Made by a program: the position numbers and the translations under genes. Under the pieces are notes generated by a model. The model was not told where the DNA came from, did no database searches, and worked only from the letters and a program-made list of their open reading frames with translations. 64,000 bases of DNA, taken from assembly GCF_019042735.1 (NCBI RefSeq), contig NZ_JAHQCR010000075.1, forward strand, positions 54,259 to 118,258, written 5' to 3'. Below are positions 1 to 9,347 of the stretch, one piece after another (the first letter of the stretch is position 1; each line of letters opens with the position of its first letter). This stretch comes from Evansella alkalicola. GTDB taxonomy: Bacteria > Bacillota > Bacilli > Bacillales > Salisediminibacteriaceae.

Positions 1-960
1 GGTACCGTCTTTGGTAGGCCTAAATTCTAAGTCACCAACTCTTTCGCCTACTCGAACATAAACATTTTTTTCTGAGTCAGAATATGCAATAGGAGACCCA
101 TTCTGATAGAGCACAACTCTATAAGATTCCTGTGGATTTAGATTTCTGATGATGATTCCTGCGTCAAGAAATGCTTCTTCTTTTAGGATATAGGCTTGTC
201 CGTCTCCTTTTTCAAACGGTATCATTAAAGTTTTCCCAAGGGACAATTCACGCGGTGGTGCTGTCCATGTAAATGGTTCGAGCATTGTACAATCCCCTTG
301 AACTGTTGCTGTGTTATCGTCATTAACTGTCATCGTATCCTCACAATCTAACTCTACAGAAAAGACATCCCTGTACTGTGTACCATATGTAGCGGATAGG
401 GATCGCATCAGCTGATTGAACTGCGCTGGGGAAAAGTCTCGATTCTCTGAGTAATATTGCTCTCTAGACTCCATCATTTCTTCTCTAATATACGTAATGT
501 ATTCTTTCACCTCTACAAGGTATGCAAGTTCTTGATCATTTAGGGGCGTACTGTACTCTATTGGCCGGAATTGAAGTGATTCACTATCAACGCCAGCAGT
601 GATAAAGGTGATAGAATCACGAAATGGCGTGGCTGACGGGCCTAGTGCTGGATCAATATCATCCAAATAATATGGAACCCAACTCGTCATTTTATCAATT
701 AGTTGGAGTTCTTGTAGTAACCTAATCAGCTCTCGTTTCTCCTCTTCTTCATTAAGATTTCCCTCAAGCAAACTATCAAGCAAATGGTCAGTTTCTATTA
801 TGATTGAGTATAAGTGATTTCGATATAAACTATACTGTCGTTCAGTTTCTTGATTTGCATTCTTGTTTTGAAAAAACCAAGTAGAAACGACTGAGACCAG
901 GACAATGGCAAGAATAATCGTAAACTTTTTATATATGTTGACGTTTGAATTACTTTCCAT
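1..960 (-). CDS. Hypothetical membrane-anchored protein, C-terminus cut off by window edge
   Basis: The reverse strand is open from an ATG at 960 to the window edge, so 320 codons are visible without a stop. An AAGGAGGAGT ribosome binding site lies just upstream. Residues 1-13 are polar, followed by one hydrophobic stretch (about 14-28, FTIILAIVLVSVVSTWFF), so this looks like an N-terminal anchor with the bulk outside the cell. The rest is charged and partly helical (LLEGNLNEEEEKRELI), followed by beta-rich sequence with two cysteines (LDCED, QGDCTM) that could form a disulfide. I do not recognise the family. It is transcribed divergently from the TPR lipoprotein at 1265. Confidence 0.75.
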   Translation of the reverse strand, partial: MESNSNVNIYKKFTIILAIVLVSVVSTWFFQNKNANQETERQYSLYRNHLYSIIIETDHLLDSLLEGNLNEEEEKRELIRLLQELQLIDKMTSWVPYYLDDIDPALGPSATPFRDSITFITAGVDSESLQFRPIEYSTPLNDQELAYLVEVKEYITYIREEMMESREQYYSENRDFSPAQFNQLMRSLSATYGTQYRDVFSVELDCEDTMTVNDDNTATVQGDCTMLEPFTWTAPPRELSLGKTLMIPFEKGDGQAYILKEEAFLDAGIIIRNLNPQESYRVVLYQNGSPIAYSDSEKNVYVRVGERVGDLEFRPTKDGT

Positions 961-1264
961 ATTCACTCCTCCTTACTTCTAAACATGATAAGTATTAATG
1001 TTGATTAACTTGAATACACAGAAAATTCTATCATAACTTGTGTAGTTTTAATCATGATCTATTATAATTGAGGCCTGTTACATGTAGGTAAAGTTTCTAT
1101 GTGTTATTAAAATAGGAAAATAATACTAGTGAAAAATGGGTCTAACTCATACTGTAATATTTTGTAATTAGTAATATGATAGTTATATTATGTAAAAATA
1201 AATCATTAAAGCTTATCGAGATAAGACAAAGGTATTCTATGATAATAGGAAAGGTGTTTTAAAA
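961..1264. other. Divergent intergenic region
   Basis: This very AT-rich stretch separates two divergent genes and should hold both promoters. I see no ORF or strong hairpin in it. Only the ribosome binding sites at each end (AAGGAGGAG on the reverse strand near 970, GGAAAGGTG near 1250) are clear. Confidence 0.5.
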
Positions 1265-2242
1265 ATGAATAAAATAAAATGTGGTTTATTATGTATTGTT
1301 ACAGTTTTAATTTTTTCAGGTTGTAGTTTATTGACATCAATCATTGACTCCGAAAACACATTGGAAATTAATAACCTAATTGATGAAGGGAACTTTACGG
1401 AAGCGTTAGTTTTAGTAGATGAATACATAGATAAAAAACCCAATGATTCTTGGGGGTATGGTCAAAAAGGATATATTCTAAATGAACAAGATAATTTTGA
1501 AGAGGGCATTATTTTTCTAGACAAAGCCCTTGACTTAGATCCAGAAGATTACATATCTTTAAGTAATAAAAGTTGGGCTTTAAATGAATTAGGTAGATAT
1601 CCAGAGTCGTTAGAAATTATTAATCAAGCACTTGAAATTGAACCAGACGATTCGATACTACTGGTTAATAAAGGGAATGCGCTTATTGGTTTAGATAGGG
1701 ATGAAGAGGCAATCGATATTTATAATCAGGCGATTGACTTAAATCCTGAGGAAGAAGTTGCGTACTATGGAAGGGGCATGGCAAATTTTTATTTAGAGCA
1801 GTTTTTATATGCGGCACAAGATTTCTCTAAATACAATGAATTCGTTTCTGATGACCCCCTAAGTTATTGGTTTTTAGGTGAATCACACTATTATTTGAAC
1901 AATTTTCAAGAGGCAATTGATGCATATGAACAAGTGATAGAATTAGATGTGGATTTTGAATTCGAAACAGTATATATAGATAAAGCATATGCACATTTTT
2001 ATTTAGAAGACTACGAAGGAGCAATTGTTGATTTTGAAAGCATGTTAGATCTATATGCAAATGATGTTTCCTCATATTATGGACTAAGTATGTCATACTC
2101 TTCATTAAATAATGTGGATGAAGCGATTGCATATCTAAAAAAAGCAATTGAAGTAGATCCAGTAGTTTTAGAGCATGCTTTTTATGAAGAAGCTTTTACG
2201 AATCTACACGAAGTAGATGAATTTATTGAATTATTTCAATAA
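1265..2242 (+). CDS. TPR-repeat lipoprotein
   Basis: This is a 325-residue lipoprotein. A lipobox (IFSGC) puts the lipidated cysteine at residue 20. The mature part is a run of about seven tetratricopeptide repeats from about residue 35 to 310, with the usual A/G/Y/P pattern (for example GRYPESLEIINQALEIEPDD, NFQEAIDAYEQVIELD, NVDEAIAYLKKAIEVDP). TPR proteins are scaffolds, so this one probably holds or organises other envelope proteins on the outer face of the membrane. The partner is unknown. The ATG start has a GGAAAGGTG ribosome binding site. It stands alone and ends in a hairpin terminator. Confidence 0.85.
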   Translation: MNKIKCGLLCIVTVLIFSGCSLLTSIIDSENTLEINNLIDEGNFTEALVLVDEYIDKKPNDSWGYGQKGYILNEQDNFEEGIIFLDKALDLDPEDYISLSNKSWALNELGRYPESLEIINQALEIEPDDSILLVNKGNALIGLDRDEEAIDIYNQAIDLNPEEEVAYYGRGMANFYLEQFLYAAQDFSKYNEFVSDDPLSYWFLGESHYYLNNFQEAIDAYEQVIELDVDFEFETVYIDKAYAHFYLEDYEGAIVDFESMLDLYANDVSSYYGLSMSYSSLNNVDEAIAYLKKAIEVDPVVLEHAFYEEAFTNLHEVDEFIELFQ

Positions 2243-2244
2243 TA

Positions 2245-2306
2245 AAAACGGGGACGGTTCTAGCGTTTACAGACTGTAAACGCCAGAACCGTCCCTACGT
2301 TTTTTT
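2245..2306. terminator. Hairpin repeat, copy 1, acting as terminator
   Basis: The arms GGGACGGTTCTAGCGTTTAC and GTAAACGCCAGAACCGTCCC (2251-2295) pair almost perfectly. An A-run lies before the hairpin and a T-run after it, so it could terminate in both directions. It is one member of the dispersed GGGACGGTTC family in this window. Confidence 0.8.
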
Positions 2307-2455
2307 GTATCAAGCATATTGTTTGTACGTACAAGTTGTAGTATTGTAGATAATATATGGTGTTAATAAATATTCGAACAAAAGATACGTAAAAATTTTA
2401 GTTAAGATTACCATAAGTGGATACAACAATTACATATTATCGGAGGGGAATTTTG

Positions 2456-4057
2456 ATGAGTCTTGATGTAAATGTAAAAAACATGATTGTAGAAGGTAAA
2501 ACAGCACTTGGAATTGAATTTGGGTCAACAAGAATTAAAGCGGTACTCATTGGTGAAGATAACACACCAATCGCATCTGGGAGCCATGATTGGGAAAACC
2601 GTCTTGAAAATAATATGTGGACCTATCACGTGGAGGACATTTGGAAGGGTTTACAAGACAGCTATCAAAAATTGGCTGCTGATGTAAAACAACAATATGA
2701 TGTCACTTTAACGACAGTTGGTTCAATCGGATTTAGTGCCATGATGCACGGTTATATGGTTTTTGATAAAAATGATGAACTACTCGTTCCATTCCGTACT
2801 TGGCGAAACAATTTGCAAGAGCAATCATCTAAAGCATTAACGGAGCTTTTCAATTACAATATCCCACAAAGGTGGAGCATAGCTCACCTGTATCAAGCTA
2901 TCTTGAATCAAGAAGAGCATATTGCTAATATCAATTTTCAAACAACACTAGCTGGTTATGTTCATTGGAAGCTCACTGGTGAGAAGGTACTTGGTGTTGG
3001 TGAAGCTTCTGGCGTTTTTCCAATTGACTTAAGCACGAAAGATTATAACAAAACAATGATTCAGCAGTTTAATGAATTGGTTGAACCAAAGAACCTCCCT
3101 TGGAAGCTAGAAGATATTTTACCTGGCGTTTTAGTAGCAGGAGAAAAAGCTGGTAAGCTAACTGAAGAAGGGGCAAAGCTGTTAGATGTATCTGGAACAC
3201 TTCAACCAGGCATTCCTTTATGTCCTCCAGAAGGTGATGCAGGTACTGGGATGGTTGCAACAAACAGTGTTGCACAACGTACTGGTAATGTTTCTGCAGG
3301 GACTTCGGCATTTGCTATGGTTGTTTTGGAAAAAGATTTGTCGAAAGTACATCCTGAAATTGACCTTGTCACAACACCGACTGGTAATCTCGTAGCGATG
3401 GCTCATTCCAACAACTGTTCTTCAGATTTGAACGCATGGGTAGGCTTATTTGAAGAGTTCACGGATGCAATGGGCTTTGAAGTAGATAAAAATAAATTGT
3501 TCGAAACACTATTTAAAAAGGCACTAGAAGGGGACGCTGATGGTGGTGGCCTATTATCATACGGCTACTTATCAGGTGAGCACATGACTCATTTCGAAGA
3601 AGGGCGTCCATTGTTTGCAAGATCGTCTGGAAGTAATTTCAACCTAGCGAATTTCATGCGTACTCATTTATTTACGGCATTTGGTGCGATGAAAATTGGC
3701 ATGGATATTCTTTTGAAAGAAGAAAAAGTGAAACTGGATGAAATCCTTGGCCACGGTGGTTTATTTAAAACAGAAGGTGTGGGACAAAGCATTTTAGCCG
3801 CAGCCTTCAACGCTCCTGTTTCCGTCATGGAAACGGCTGGAGAAGGTGGTGCTTGGGGAATTGCCCTCCTTGCTTCTTATAGTGTAAATGGGGAAGAAGG
3901 GCAAACACTTGAGGATTACTTAAACAGCAAAGTATTTGCAGGGCAACAAGGGAAGAAAGTGGAGCCAGACCCTAAAGATGTGGCAGGGTTCGAGCAGTTT
4001 ATGGAACGATACAAAAAAGGCTTAGCCATCGAAAGAGCAGCAGTAGAAAACCTGTAA
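2456..4057 (+). CDS. FGGY-family carbohydrate kinase
   Basis: This is a 533-residue cytoplasmic sugar kinase of the FGGY family (xylulokinase/gluconokinase/glycerol kinase fold), which phosphorylates a sugar or polyol with ATP. The N-terminal phosphate-binding motif is GIEFGSTRIKAVLI (about residues 19-32). GEGGAWGIALLA near residue 460 matches the C-terminal FGGY signature and adenosine region. GTGMVATNSVAQRTGNVSAG is the conserved glycine-rich ATP loop. The substrate cannot be told from sequence, and no isomerase or transporter lies beside it. A GTG at 2417 would give a longer protein, but CGGAGGGGA sits correctly for the ATG at 2456. Confidence 0.85.
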   Translation: MSLDVNVKNMIVEGKTALGIEFGSTRIKAVLIGEDNTPIASGSHDWENRLENNMWTYHVEDIWKGLQDSYQKLAADVKQQYDVTLTTVGSIGFSAMMHGYMVFDKNDELLVPFRTWRNNLQEQSSKALTELFNYNIPQRWSIAHLYQAILNQEEHIANINFQTTLAGYVHWKLTGEKVLGVGEASGVFPIDLSTKDYNKTMIQQFNELVEPKNLPWKLEDILPGVLVAGEKAGKLTEEGAKLLDVSGTLQPGIPLCPPEGDAGTGMVATNSVAQRTGNVSAGTSAFAMVVLEKDLSKVHPEIDLVTTPTGNLVAMAHSNNCSSDLNAWVGLFEEFTDAMGFEVDKNKLFETLFKKALEGDADGGGLLSYGYLSGEHMTHFEEGRPLFARSSGSNFNLANFMRTHLFTAFGAMKIGMDILLKEEKVKLDEILGHGGLFKTEGVGQSILAAAFNAPVSVMETAGEGGAWGIALLASYSVNGEEGQTLEDYLNSKVFAGQQGKKVEPDPKDVAGFEQFMERYKKGLAIERAAVENL

Positions 4058-4062
4058 ACATA

Positions 4063-4113
4063 GGGACGGTTCTTGCGTTCACGTACGTGAACACAAGAAT
4101 CGTCTATTTTTTT
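4063..4113 (+). terminator. Hairpin repeat, copy 2, terminator of the FGGY kinase
   Basis: GGGACGGTTCTTGCGTTCACGT pairs with ACGTGAACACAAGAATCGTCT with a few mismatches. It is followed by an eight-T run at 4106-4113. It belongs to the dispersed hairpin family and lies six bases after the kinase stop codon. Confidence 0.8.
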
Positions 4114-4152
4114 TAGCGAAATTATAAAGTATTGTAAGAATATAGCTTGGTA

Positions 4153-4892
4153 TCTCACGCGAGATTCTTAATTTAGTTCATTTTCGCGTTCGATAAGCAG
4201 TCTATCTCACGCGAGTTTCTTAATTTAGTTCATTTTCGCGTTCGATTAGCGGCCAATCTCACGTGAGATTCATACTTTAGCTCTTTTTCGCGTTCGATTA
4301 GCAGCCTATCTCACGTGAGATTCTAGATTTTGCACATTTTCGCGTTCGATTAGCAGCCTATCTCACGTGAGATTCTAGATTTTGCACATTTTCGCGTTCG
4401 ATAAGCAGTCTATCTCACGCGAGATTCTTACTTTTACTCATTTTCGCGTTCGATAAGCAGTCTATCTCACGCGAGATTCTTACTTTTACTCATTTTCGCG
4501 TTCGATTAGCGGTCTATCTCACGCGAGATTCAAGATTTTGCACATTTTCGCGTTCGATTAGCGGTCTATCTCACGCAAGATTCTTAATTTAGCTCATTTT
4601 CGCGTTCGATTAGCAGCCTATCTCACGCGAGATTCTAGATTTTGCACATTTTCGCGTTCGATAAGCAGTCAATCTCACGCGAGATTCTAGATTTTGCACA
4701 TTTTCGCGTTCGATAAGCGGCCTAACTCACGCGAGATTCTTACTTTTGCTCTATTTCGCGTTCGATTAGCACCTTATCTCACGCGAGTTTTTCACTTTTG
4801 CTCTATTTCGCGTTCGATAAGCAGCCTATCTCACGCGAGATTCTCCCTTTTGCACATTTTCGCGTTCGATTAGCAGTCAATCTCACGCGAGT
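4153..4892. repeat. 52-bp tandem repeat array, 15 copies
   Basis: Each unit starts with the 12-base near-palindrome TCTCACGCGAGA (perfect as TCTCACGTGAGA in the copies at 4257, 4309 and 4361). An AT-rich variable part follows, then ATTTTCGCGTTCGATTAGC. The 12-mer starts at 4153, 4205, 4257, 4309, 4361, 4413, 4465, 4517, 4569, 4621, 4673, 4725, 4777, 4829 and 4881. That is exactly every 52 bases with no insertion or deletion; base changes are concentrated in the middle of the unit. 52 is not a multiple of three, so it cannot encode a repeated peptide in one frame. There are no unique spacers, so it is not a CRISPR array. Function unknown. Confidence 0.95.
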
Positions 4893-4972
4893 TTCTCATC
4901 TCACTATATAAAACAAGTGGTTATACTCCCTCCCCTTTACGTAAAGAATATTTAGAATATTATAAAAACTAA

Positions 4973-5002
4973 TTGACATGTTTCCAGGGACTGTGGAATA
5001 AT
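4973..5002 (+). promoter_or_regulatory. Probable sigma-A promoter for gntR
   Basis: TTGACA at 4973-4978 and AATAAT at 4997-5002 are 18 bases apart. They lie 45-75 bases before the GntR start, just after the 52-bp repeat array. No other promoter-like pair is visible between the array and the gene. Confidence 0.55.
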
Positions 5003-5047
5003 ATGTCTTAACTGGTTCGGACGTCATGATGAGTTGGGAGGTGTTGT

Positions 5048-5767
5048 ATGAAGATACATCATTCCAATCCGCTCCCCCTCCATGTGCAGCTCAAGAATTG
5101 CTTGGAGGAACGCATTAAAGTTGGAGAATATAAAGAAAAAATTCCAAGTGAACGGGAGCTGATGGATCATTTTAAAGTGAGTAGAGCTACTGTCAGGGAG
5201 GCGGTCTCCAATCTGGTAACGGAAGGGGTTTTAGAAAAAATACGTGGGAAGGGAACCTATATTAGGAATGCTCCACCAATACAGGATTGGATTAATCGGT
5301 TGAATAGCTTAACAGATACGGTAAAAGAAACAGGACACATTCCTGGAGCAAAACTATTAGCAAATGAAATCATCATACCTGGGGAGAAACCTGTATCTGT
5401 TTTTCAGGAGAATCAATTATGTTTTATCGAAAGACTCCGTTATGCATCAGATCAGCCACTTGCTATTGAAAAGCATTACTATCCAATAGAAATTGGGGAA
5501 CGACTGCAAGCATTTAATTTAAACGAGGCAGTGATTTATGATTTGTTGGAAAACGAGTTAGGAATTCGACTGTACGAAACGGACGAAGTCATTACGTGTA
5601 AGTCTGCTTCCCGAAAGGAATCGTCACTGTTGGAAGTTTCCGAAGGTACTAGTTTACTAGTGATGGAGAGAGTCCTTTACGACCAGTTTGGTAAAAAAAT
5701 TGAGTTTTTAAGAAGTGTATATCGTCCTGATCTGTTTACCTTTAGAATTCATCGGAATAGATACTAA
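5048..5767 (+). CDS. GntR-family regulator, HutC/UTRA subfamily
   Basis: This is a 239-residue repressor-type regulator. Residues about 8-72 form the GntR winged helix (PLPLHVQLKNCLEERI, then PSERELMDHFKVSRATVREAVSNLV and KIRGKGTYI). Residues about 90-236 form a UTRA ligand domain of the HutC type, with FIERLRYASDQPLAIEKHYYP and LLVMERVLYDQFGKKIEFLRSVYRPD. UTRA domains bind small metabolites. This one probably senses a substrate of the operon that begins 24 bases downstream and controls it. The ATG has GGGAGGTG seven bases upstream. Confidence 0.88.
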   Translation: MKIHHSNPLPLHVQLKNCLEERIKVGEYKEKIPSERELMDHFKVSRATVREAVSNLVTEGVLEKIRGKGTYIRNAPPIQDWINRLNSLTDTVKETGHIPGAKLLANEIIIPGEKPVSVFQENQLCFIERLRYASDQPLAIEKHYYPIEIGERLQAFNLNEAVIYDLLENELGIRLYETDEVITCKSASRKESSLLEVSEGTSLLVMERVLYDQFGKKIEFLRSVYRPDLFTFRIHRNRY

Positions 5768-5791
5768 AAAAGAGAGGATTGTGATGGAAAT

Positions 5792-7576
5792 ATGAAACCA
5801 GAAGCTCCAATGGGAGAGCGAACATCATCGTCAATTAGAAAGAAGCTGAGAATGACCCCAAGTGAAGCTATCGTAGAAACTTTACTAGCAGAAGGTGTAG
5901 ATCATGTTACGGGAATTCTTGGATCCGCTTTCATGGATATGCTCGATTTATTTCCAGCAGCAGGCATTCGATTTCTTCCCGTTCGCCACGAACAAAGTGC
6001 TGCTCATATGGAAGATGCTTACACACGGATTACAGGAAAAGCAGGCGTTGTCATTGGTCAAAACGGACCTGGGATTACGAATATGGTAACTTCTGTTGCA
6101 GCTGCAAATATGGCTCACACTCCGATGGTTGTCATTTCCCCTTCAGCTGGAACGAAAACAATTGGTTGGGATGGGTTCCAAGAATGTGACCAAGTTTCCG
6201 TATTTGAAAGTATAACAAAAGAGACTGTAAAGGTGACTCACCCTGAGCGAGTAGCTGATTGTTTGCGGACTGCCTTTAGAATTGCTTATGCAGAGCGTGG
6301 TCCTGTTTTGTATGACATTCCTCGAGATTATTTTTATGGAGAACTGGAGGATTACATACTTGAACCACATCAGTATCGTGTAGATCAGCGTGGCTATGGT
6401 TCTTCAGAACATATTGATGAAGCAGTGCAACTATTAGAGTCGGCGAAAAATCCAGTGATTCTCTCTGGAAGAGGGGTTGTTGATGCAGAGGCCATTCCAG
6501 TTGTAACAGACCTGGCTGAATTTTTAACAGCACCAGTAGCTGTTTCTTATATGCACAACGATGCCTTCCCGGCAGACCATTCGTTAGCTGTTGGGCCAAT
6601 CGGTTATATGGGAGCGAAATCGGCAATGTATTCCTTAAAGGAAGCGGATGTGATTTTAGCAGTAGGAACGAGGTTGTCCGTATTTGGAACGTTACCAAGT
6701 TATGATATCGACTATTTTCCAAAGGATGCAAAGATCATTCAAATTGATATTAACCCTAGACATATTGGTAGAACACACCCTGTGGAAGTAGGAATCATTG
6801 GGGATGCGAAAGCCTCCACAATGGAGATTTTCAATAGACTCAAAAGTAAATCAGCAAACACTTTATCTAAGGAAAATCAGGAAAAGCTTAATCAAATCAC
6901 TGAAAGAAAAGCTGATTGGGCAAGTGAATTAGAAGAGTTGGCAATGACGCCAGGGGATCCTATGAATCCTCGGAGAGCGCTCTATGAGATTGCCAATCTA
7001 CTTACGCCCGAAACAGTTGTTACTTCAGATATTGGCAATGTGTCTTCCACATCAAATGCTTATTTAAAATTTACAAAATCCCGTAAACATCTTGCCGCTT
7101 TAACTTTTGGTAACTGTGGTTTTGCATATCCAGCTGCCTTAGGGGCGAAGATTGCGAATCCAAACAATCCAGTGGTAGCAATAATTGGTGACGGTGCGTG
7201 GGGGATGAGCCTTCATGAGGTAAGTACAGCTGTAGAACAGAAGCTTCCAGTAGTAGCATGTGTATTTAATAACGGAGCTTGGTGTGCGGAAAAGAAAAAC
7301 CAAGTGGATTTCTATAATAATAGATTTGTAGGAGCTGACATTGAAGGACCAAACTTTGCTGAAGTAGCAAAATCAATGGGGGCAAAGGGAGTACGAGTAG
7401 ATAATCCTGAACAATTGCGTACAGAATTTATGAAAGCGCTTCAATCAGATGAGCCAACCGTATTGGATATTATGGTAGACGGTAGCCAACTGGCACCTCC
7501 ATTTAGGAAGGACGCCTTGAAGATGCCTACAAGATTACTAGAAAAATATGCACATTTAGACTATCGAAACTGGTGA
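5792..7576 (+). CDS. xsc: Sulfoacetaldehyde acetyltransferase-like ThDP enzyme
   Basis: This 594-residue thiamine-diphosphate enzyme has the three-domain acetolactate synthase fold. It contains stretches I associate with Xsc: LDLFPAAGIRFLPVRHEQ, SYMHNDAFPADH, GYMGAKSAM, FGTLPSYDIDYFPKDAKIIQID, FGNCGFAYP, AEKKNQVDFYNNRFVG and PPFRKDALKMPTRLLEKY. Xsc converts sulfoacetaldehyde and phosphate to acetyl phosphate and sulfite, the common end step of taurine and isethionate breakdown. The ThDP/Mg motif GDGAWGM...FNNGAW is intact and the catalytic Glu lies in RHEQ. About 20 residues precede the usual Xsc start (MTPSEA). No phosphotransacetylase gene lies beside it, which is unusual, so a related substrate remains possible. 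Confidence 0.72.
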   Translation: MKPEAPMGERTSSSIRKKLRMTPSEAIVETLLAEGVDHVTGILGSAFMDMLDLFPAAGIRFLPVRHEQSAAHMEDAYTRITGKAGVVIGQNGPGITNMVTSVAAANMAHTPMVVISPSAGTKTIGWDGFQECDQVSVFESITKETVKVTHPERVADCLRTAFRIAYAERGPVLYDIPRDYFYGELEDYILEPHQYRVDQRGYGSSEHIDEAVQLLESAKNPVILSGRGVVDAEAIPVVTDLAEFLTAPVAVSYMHNDAFPADHSLAVGPIGYMGAKSAMYSLKEADVILAVGTRLSVFGTLPSYDIDYFPKDAKIIQIDINPRHIGRTHPVEVGIIGDAKASTMEIFNRLKSKSANTLSKENQEKLNQITERKADWASELEELAMTPGDPMNPRRALYEIANLLTPETVVTSDIGNVSSTSNAYLKFTKSRKHLAALTFGNCGFAYPAALGAKIANPNNPVVAIIGDGAWGMSLHEVSTAVEQKLPVVACVFNNGAWCAEKKNQVDFYNNRFVGADIEGPNFAEVAKSMGAKGVRVDNPEQLRTEFMKALQSDEPTVLDIMVDGSQLAPPFRKDALKMPTRLLEKYAHLDYRNW

Positions 7577-7592
7577 AGGGGAGGGGTTTAGA

Positions 7593-9347
7593 ATGCCCGA
7601 AATGAGTGGAGGAGAAGTAATAGCAAAAATGCTAAGCAAGGAAAACGTAGAAAAAGTGTTTGGAATCATAGATGGAACGTATTTTGGTTTCTATTCCAAT
7701 CTTGAAAAAAATGGGATTGACCTTGTTACACCGAGGCATGAAACAAGTGCTGCCCACATGGCTGGGGCTTATGCTAGGCTAACAGGGAAGTTAGGTGTTT
7801 GTATGGCAAGTAATGGACCTGGTGTTGCCAATATACTTCCTGGTCTGGTTGTTGAAGAGGCGGAAGGAAATAGAGTGTTAGTTATTACAAGTGCCCGAAG
7901 AACGGGAATTATGTACCCAGATAGGGGGGGAACCTATCAATGTTTTGACCAGACGGGTGTGATCTCGAAGATGGCCAAATGGAGTGCAGCGGTCCCTTCT
8001 TTCGATCGAATTCCTGAAATGATGAGAAAGGCACTTAGGATGTGCTATGAGGGTAGACCTGGAGTGGTACACCTTGATATTCCAGAGAATATCATCAACA
8101 GTAAAGTAAAAACGGATGTTACCTTTTGGGAACCTCATCAATATCGTATAGTTGACCCTATTACACCGACAGAAACGCAGCTTAACAAAGTAGTAGATAT
8201 GCTTCTTGAGGCAGATGCGCCAATGATTCATGCAGGTAGCGGAGTTATTCATGCCCAAGCCTATGAGGAGTTAGAACTAGTAGCTGAGCTCTTGTCCACC
8301 CCTGTTACGACAAGTTGGGCGGCCAGGGGTGTCATGAATGAGAATCTTGATTTAGCTATTCCAATGGTTCACATTGAACTAAACAATAAAGTAAGAAATG
8401 AAGCTGACATCGTGTTAGTACTAGGATCTCGTCTTGGTGAAACGGATTGGTGGGGGAAGGCACCATACTGGAAACATCCTTCTAAGCAAAAAATGATTCA
8501 GGTGGATATCGACCCAGAGATTATGGGTGCCAATAAACCTGCTGATATAACCGTTCAAGGGGACATAAAAGTATTTTTAACACAGCTGTATAAAAAGCTA
8601 TTTGAACGCAGAGCAGATATTTCAACAGAAACACGGAAAGACAGGGTGAAGAAATATACGGAAGAGAAACGGGAACACCGAGCTAAGCTAGATCAAGAGC
8701 TAGGAGATCTTTCTGTTCCAATGAATTCATCCCATGTAGCCAATACGTGTCAAAAGATTTTTCCTGAGGAGTCAGCTGTAGTGGTGGATGGTGGAAATGC
8801 AGCAATATGGGCCAACTTCTATTATAAGTTCGTGAAACCAGGTAAAGTACTTTCCACTTATAAATTTGGAATGTTAGGTGCAGGTGTGGCACAAGCGTTA
8901 GGTGCCGCTGTTGCAAATCCTGATTATCCAGTCTGCTGCATTATCGGTGATGGTGCCATGGGCTTTCAGCCACAGGAAATAGAGACAGCTGTGAGAAATA
9001 ATATGAAAATCATTTATTTAGTTGTTTGTGATAAACAGTGGGGAATGGTGAAAATGAATCAGCAATTCTCCTTAAAGCCAATTAAGACGTTAGTTAAAAA
9101 ATCGTTATCCCGGGAAGAAACAATTAATGCAGACTTAGAAGAAATTCAGTTTGATAAGCTAGCAGAAAGTATGGGGGCACATGGTGAACGAGTAAGTGAT
9201 CCTGCAGAATTGGAAGAGGCTATTCAACGGTCCATGGAAAGTGGGAAATGTGCAGTGATTCATGTAGATGTGAATCCAGTAAAACATATGTGGGCACCAG
9301 GATTAAAATATTTCAAAGATATGCATGCGGAGCCGAAGGGTAAATGA
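7593..9347 (+). CDS. Second ThDP-dependent enzyme, acetolactate synthase-like
   Basis: This 584-residue protein has the same three-domain ThDP fold as its neighbour: an N-terminal PYR domain with catalytic Glu in PRHETSAAHMAGAYAR, a central Rossmann-like domain (APMIHAGSGVIHA; ADIVLVLGSRLGETDWWG) and a C-terminal PP domain with GDGAMGFQ (residues 452-). Where relatives have Asn-Asn for the metal, this one reads Cys479-Asp480 (VVCDKQWGMV). It may be a decarboxylase or lyase acting before or after the Xsc-like enzyme; the substrate is unknown. It follows that gene by 16 bases with a strong GGGGAGGGG site, and overlaps the transporter by ATGA. Confidence 0.75.
   Translation: MPEMSGGEVIAKMLSKENVEKVFGIIDGTYFGFYSNLEKNGIDLVTPRHETSAAHMAGAYARLTGKLGVCMASNGPGVANILPGLVVEEAEGNRVLVITSARRTGIMYPDRGGTYQCFDQTGVISKMAKWSAAVPSFDRIPEMMRKALRMCYEGRPGVVHLDIPENIINSKVKTDVTFWEPHQYRIVDPITPTETQLNKVVDMLLEADAPMIHAGSGVIHAQAYEELELVAELLSTPVTTSWAARGVMNENLDLAIPMVHIELNNKVRNEADIVLVLGSRLGETDWWGKAPYWKHPSKQKMIQVDIDPEIMGANKPADITVQGDIKVFLTQLYKKLFERRADISTETRKDRVKKYTEEKREHRAKLDQELGDLSVPMNSSHVANTCQKIFPEESAVVVDGGNAAIWANFYYKFVKPGKVLSTYKFGMLGAGVAQALGAAVANPDYPVCCIIGDGAMGFQPQEIETAVRNNMKIIYLVVCDKQWGMVKMNQQFSLKPIKTLVKKSLSREETINADLEEIQFDKLAESMGAHGERVSDPAELEEAIQRSMESGKCAVIHVDVNPVKHMWAPGLKYFKDMHAEPKGK

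Noticed and set aside
4153..4892. CRISPR array
   Set aside because: Regular spacing, but the whole 52-bp unit is repeated with scattered changes and no unique spacers, and no cas genes lie nearby.
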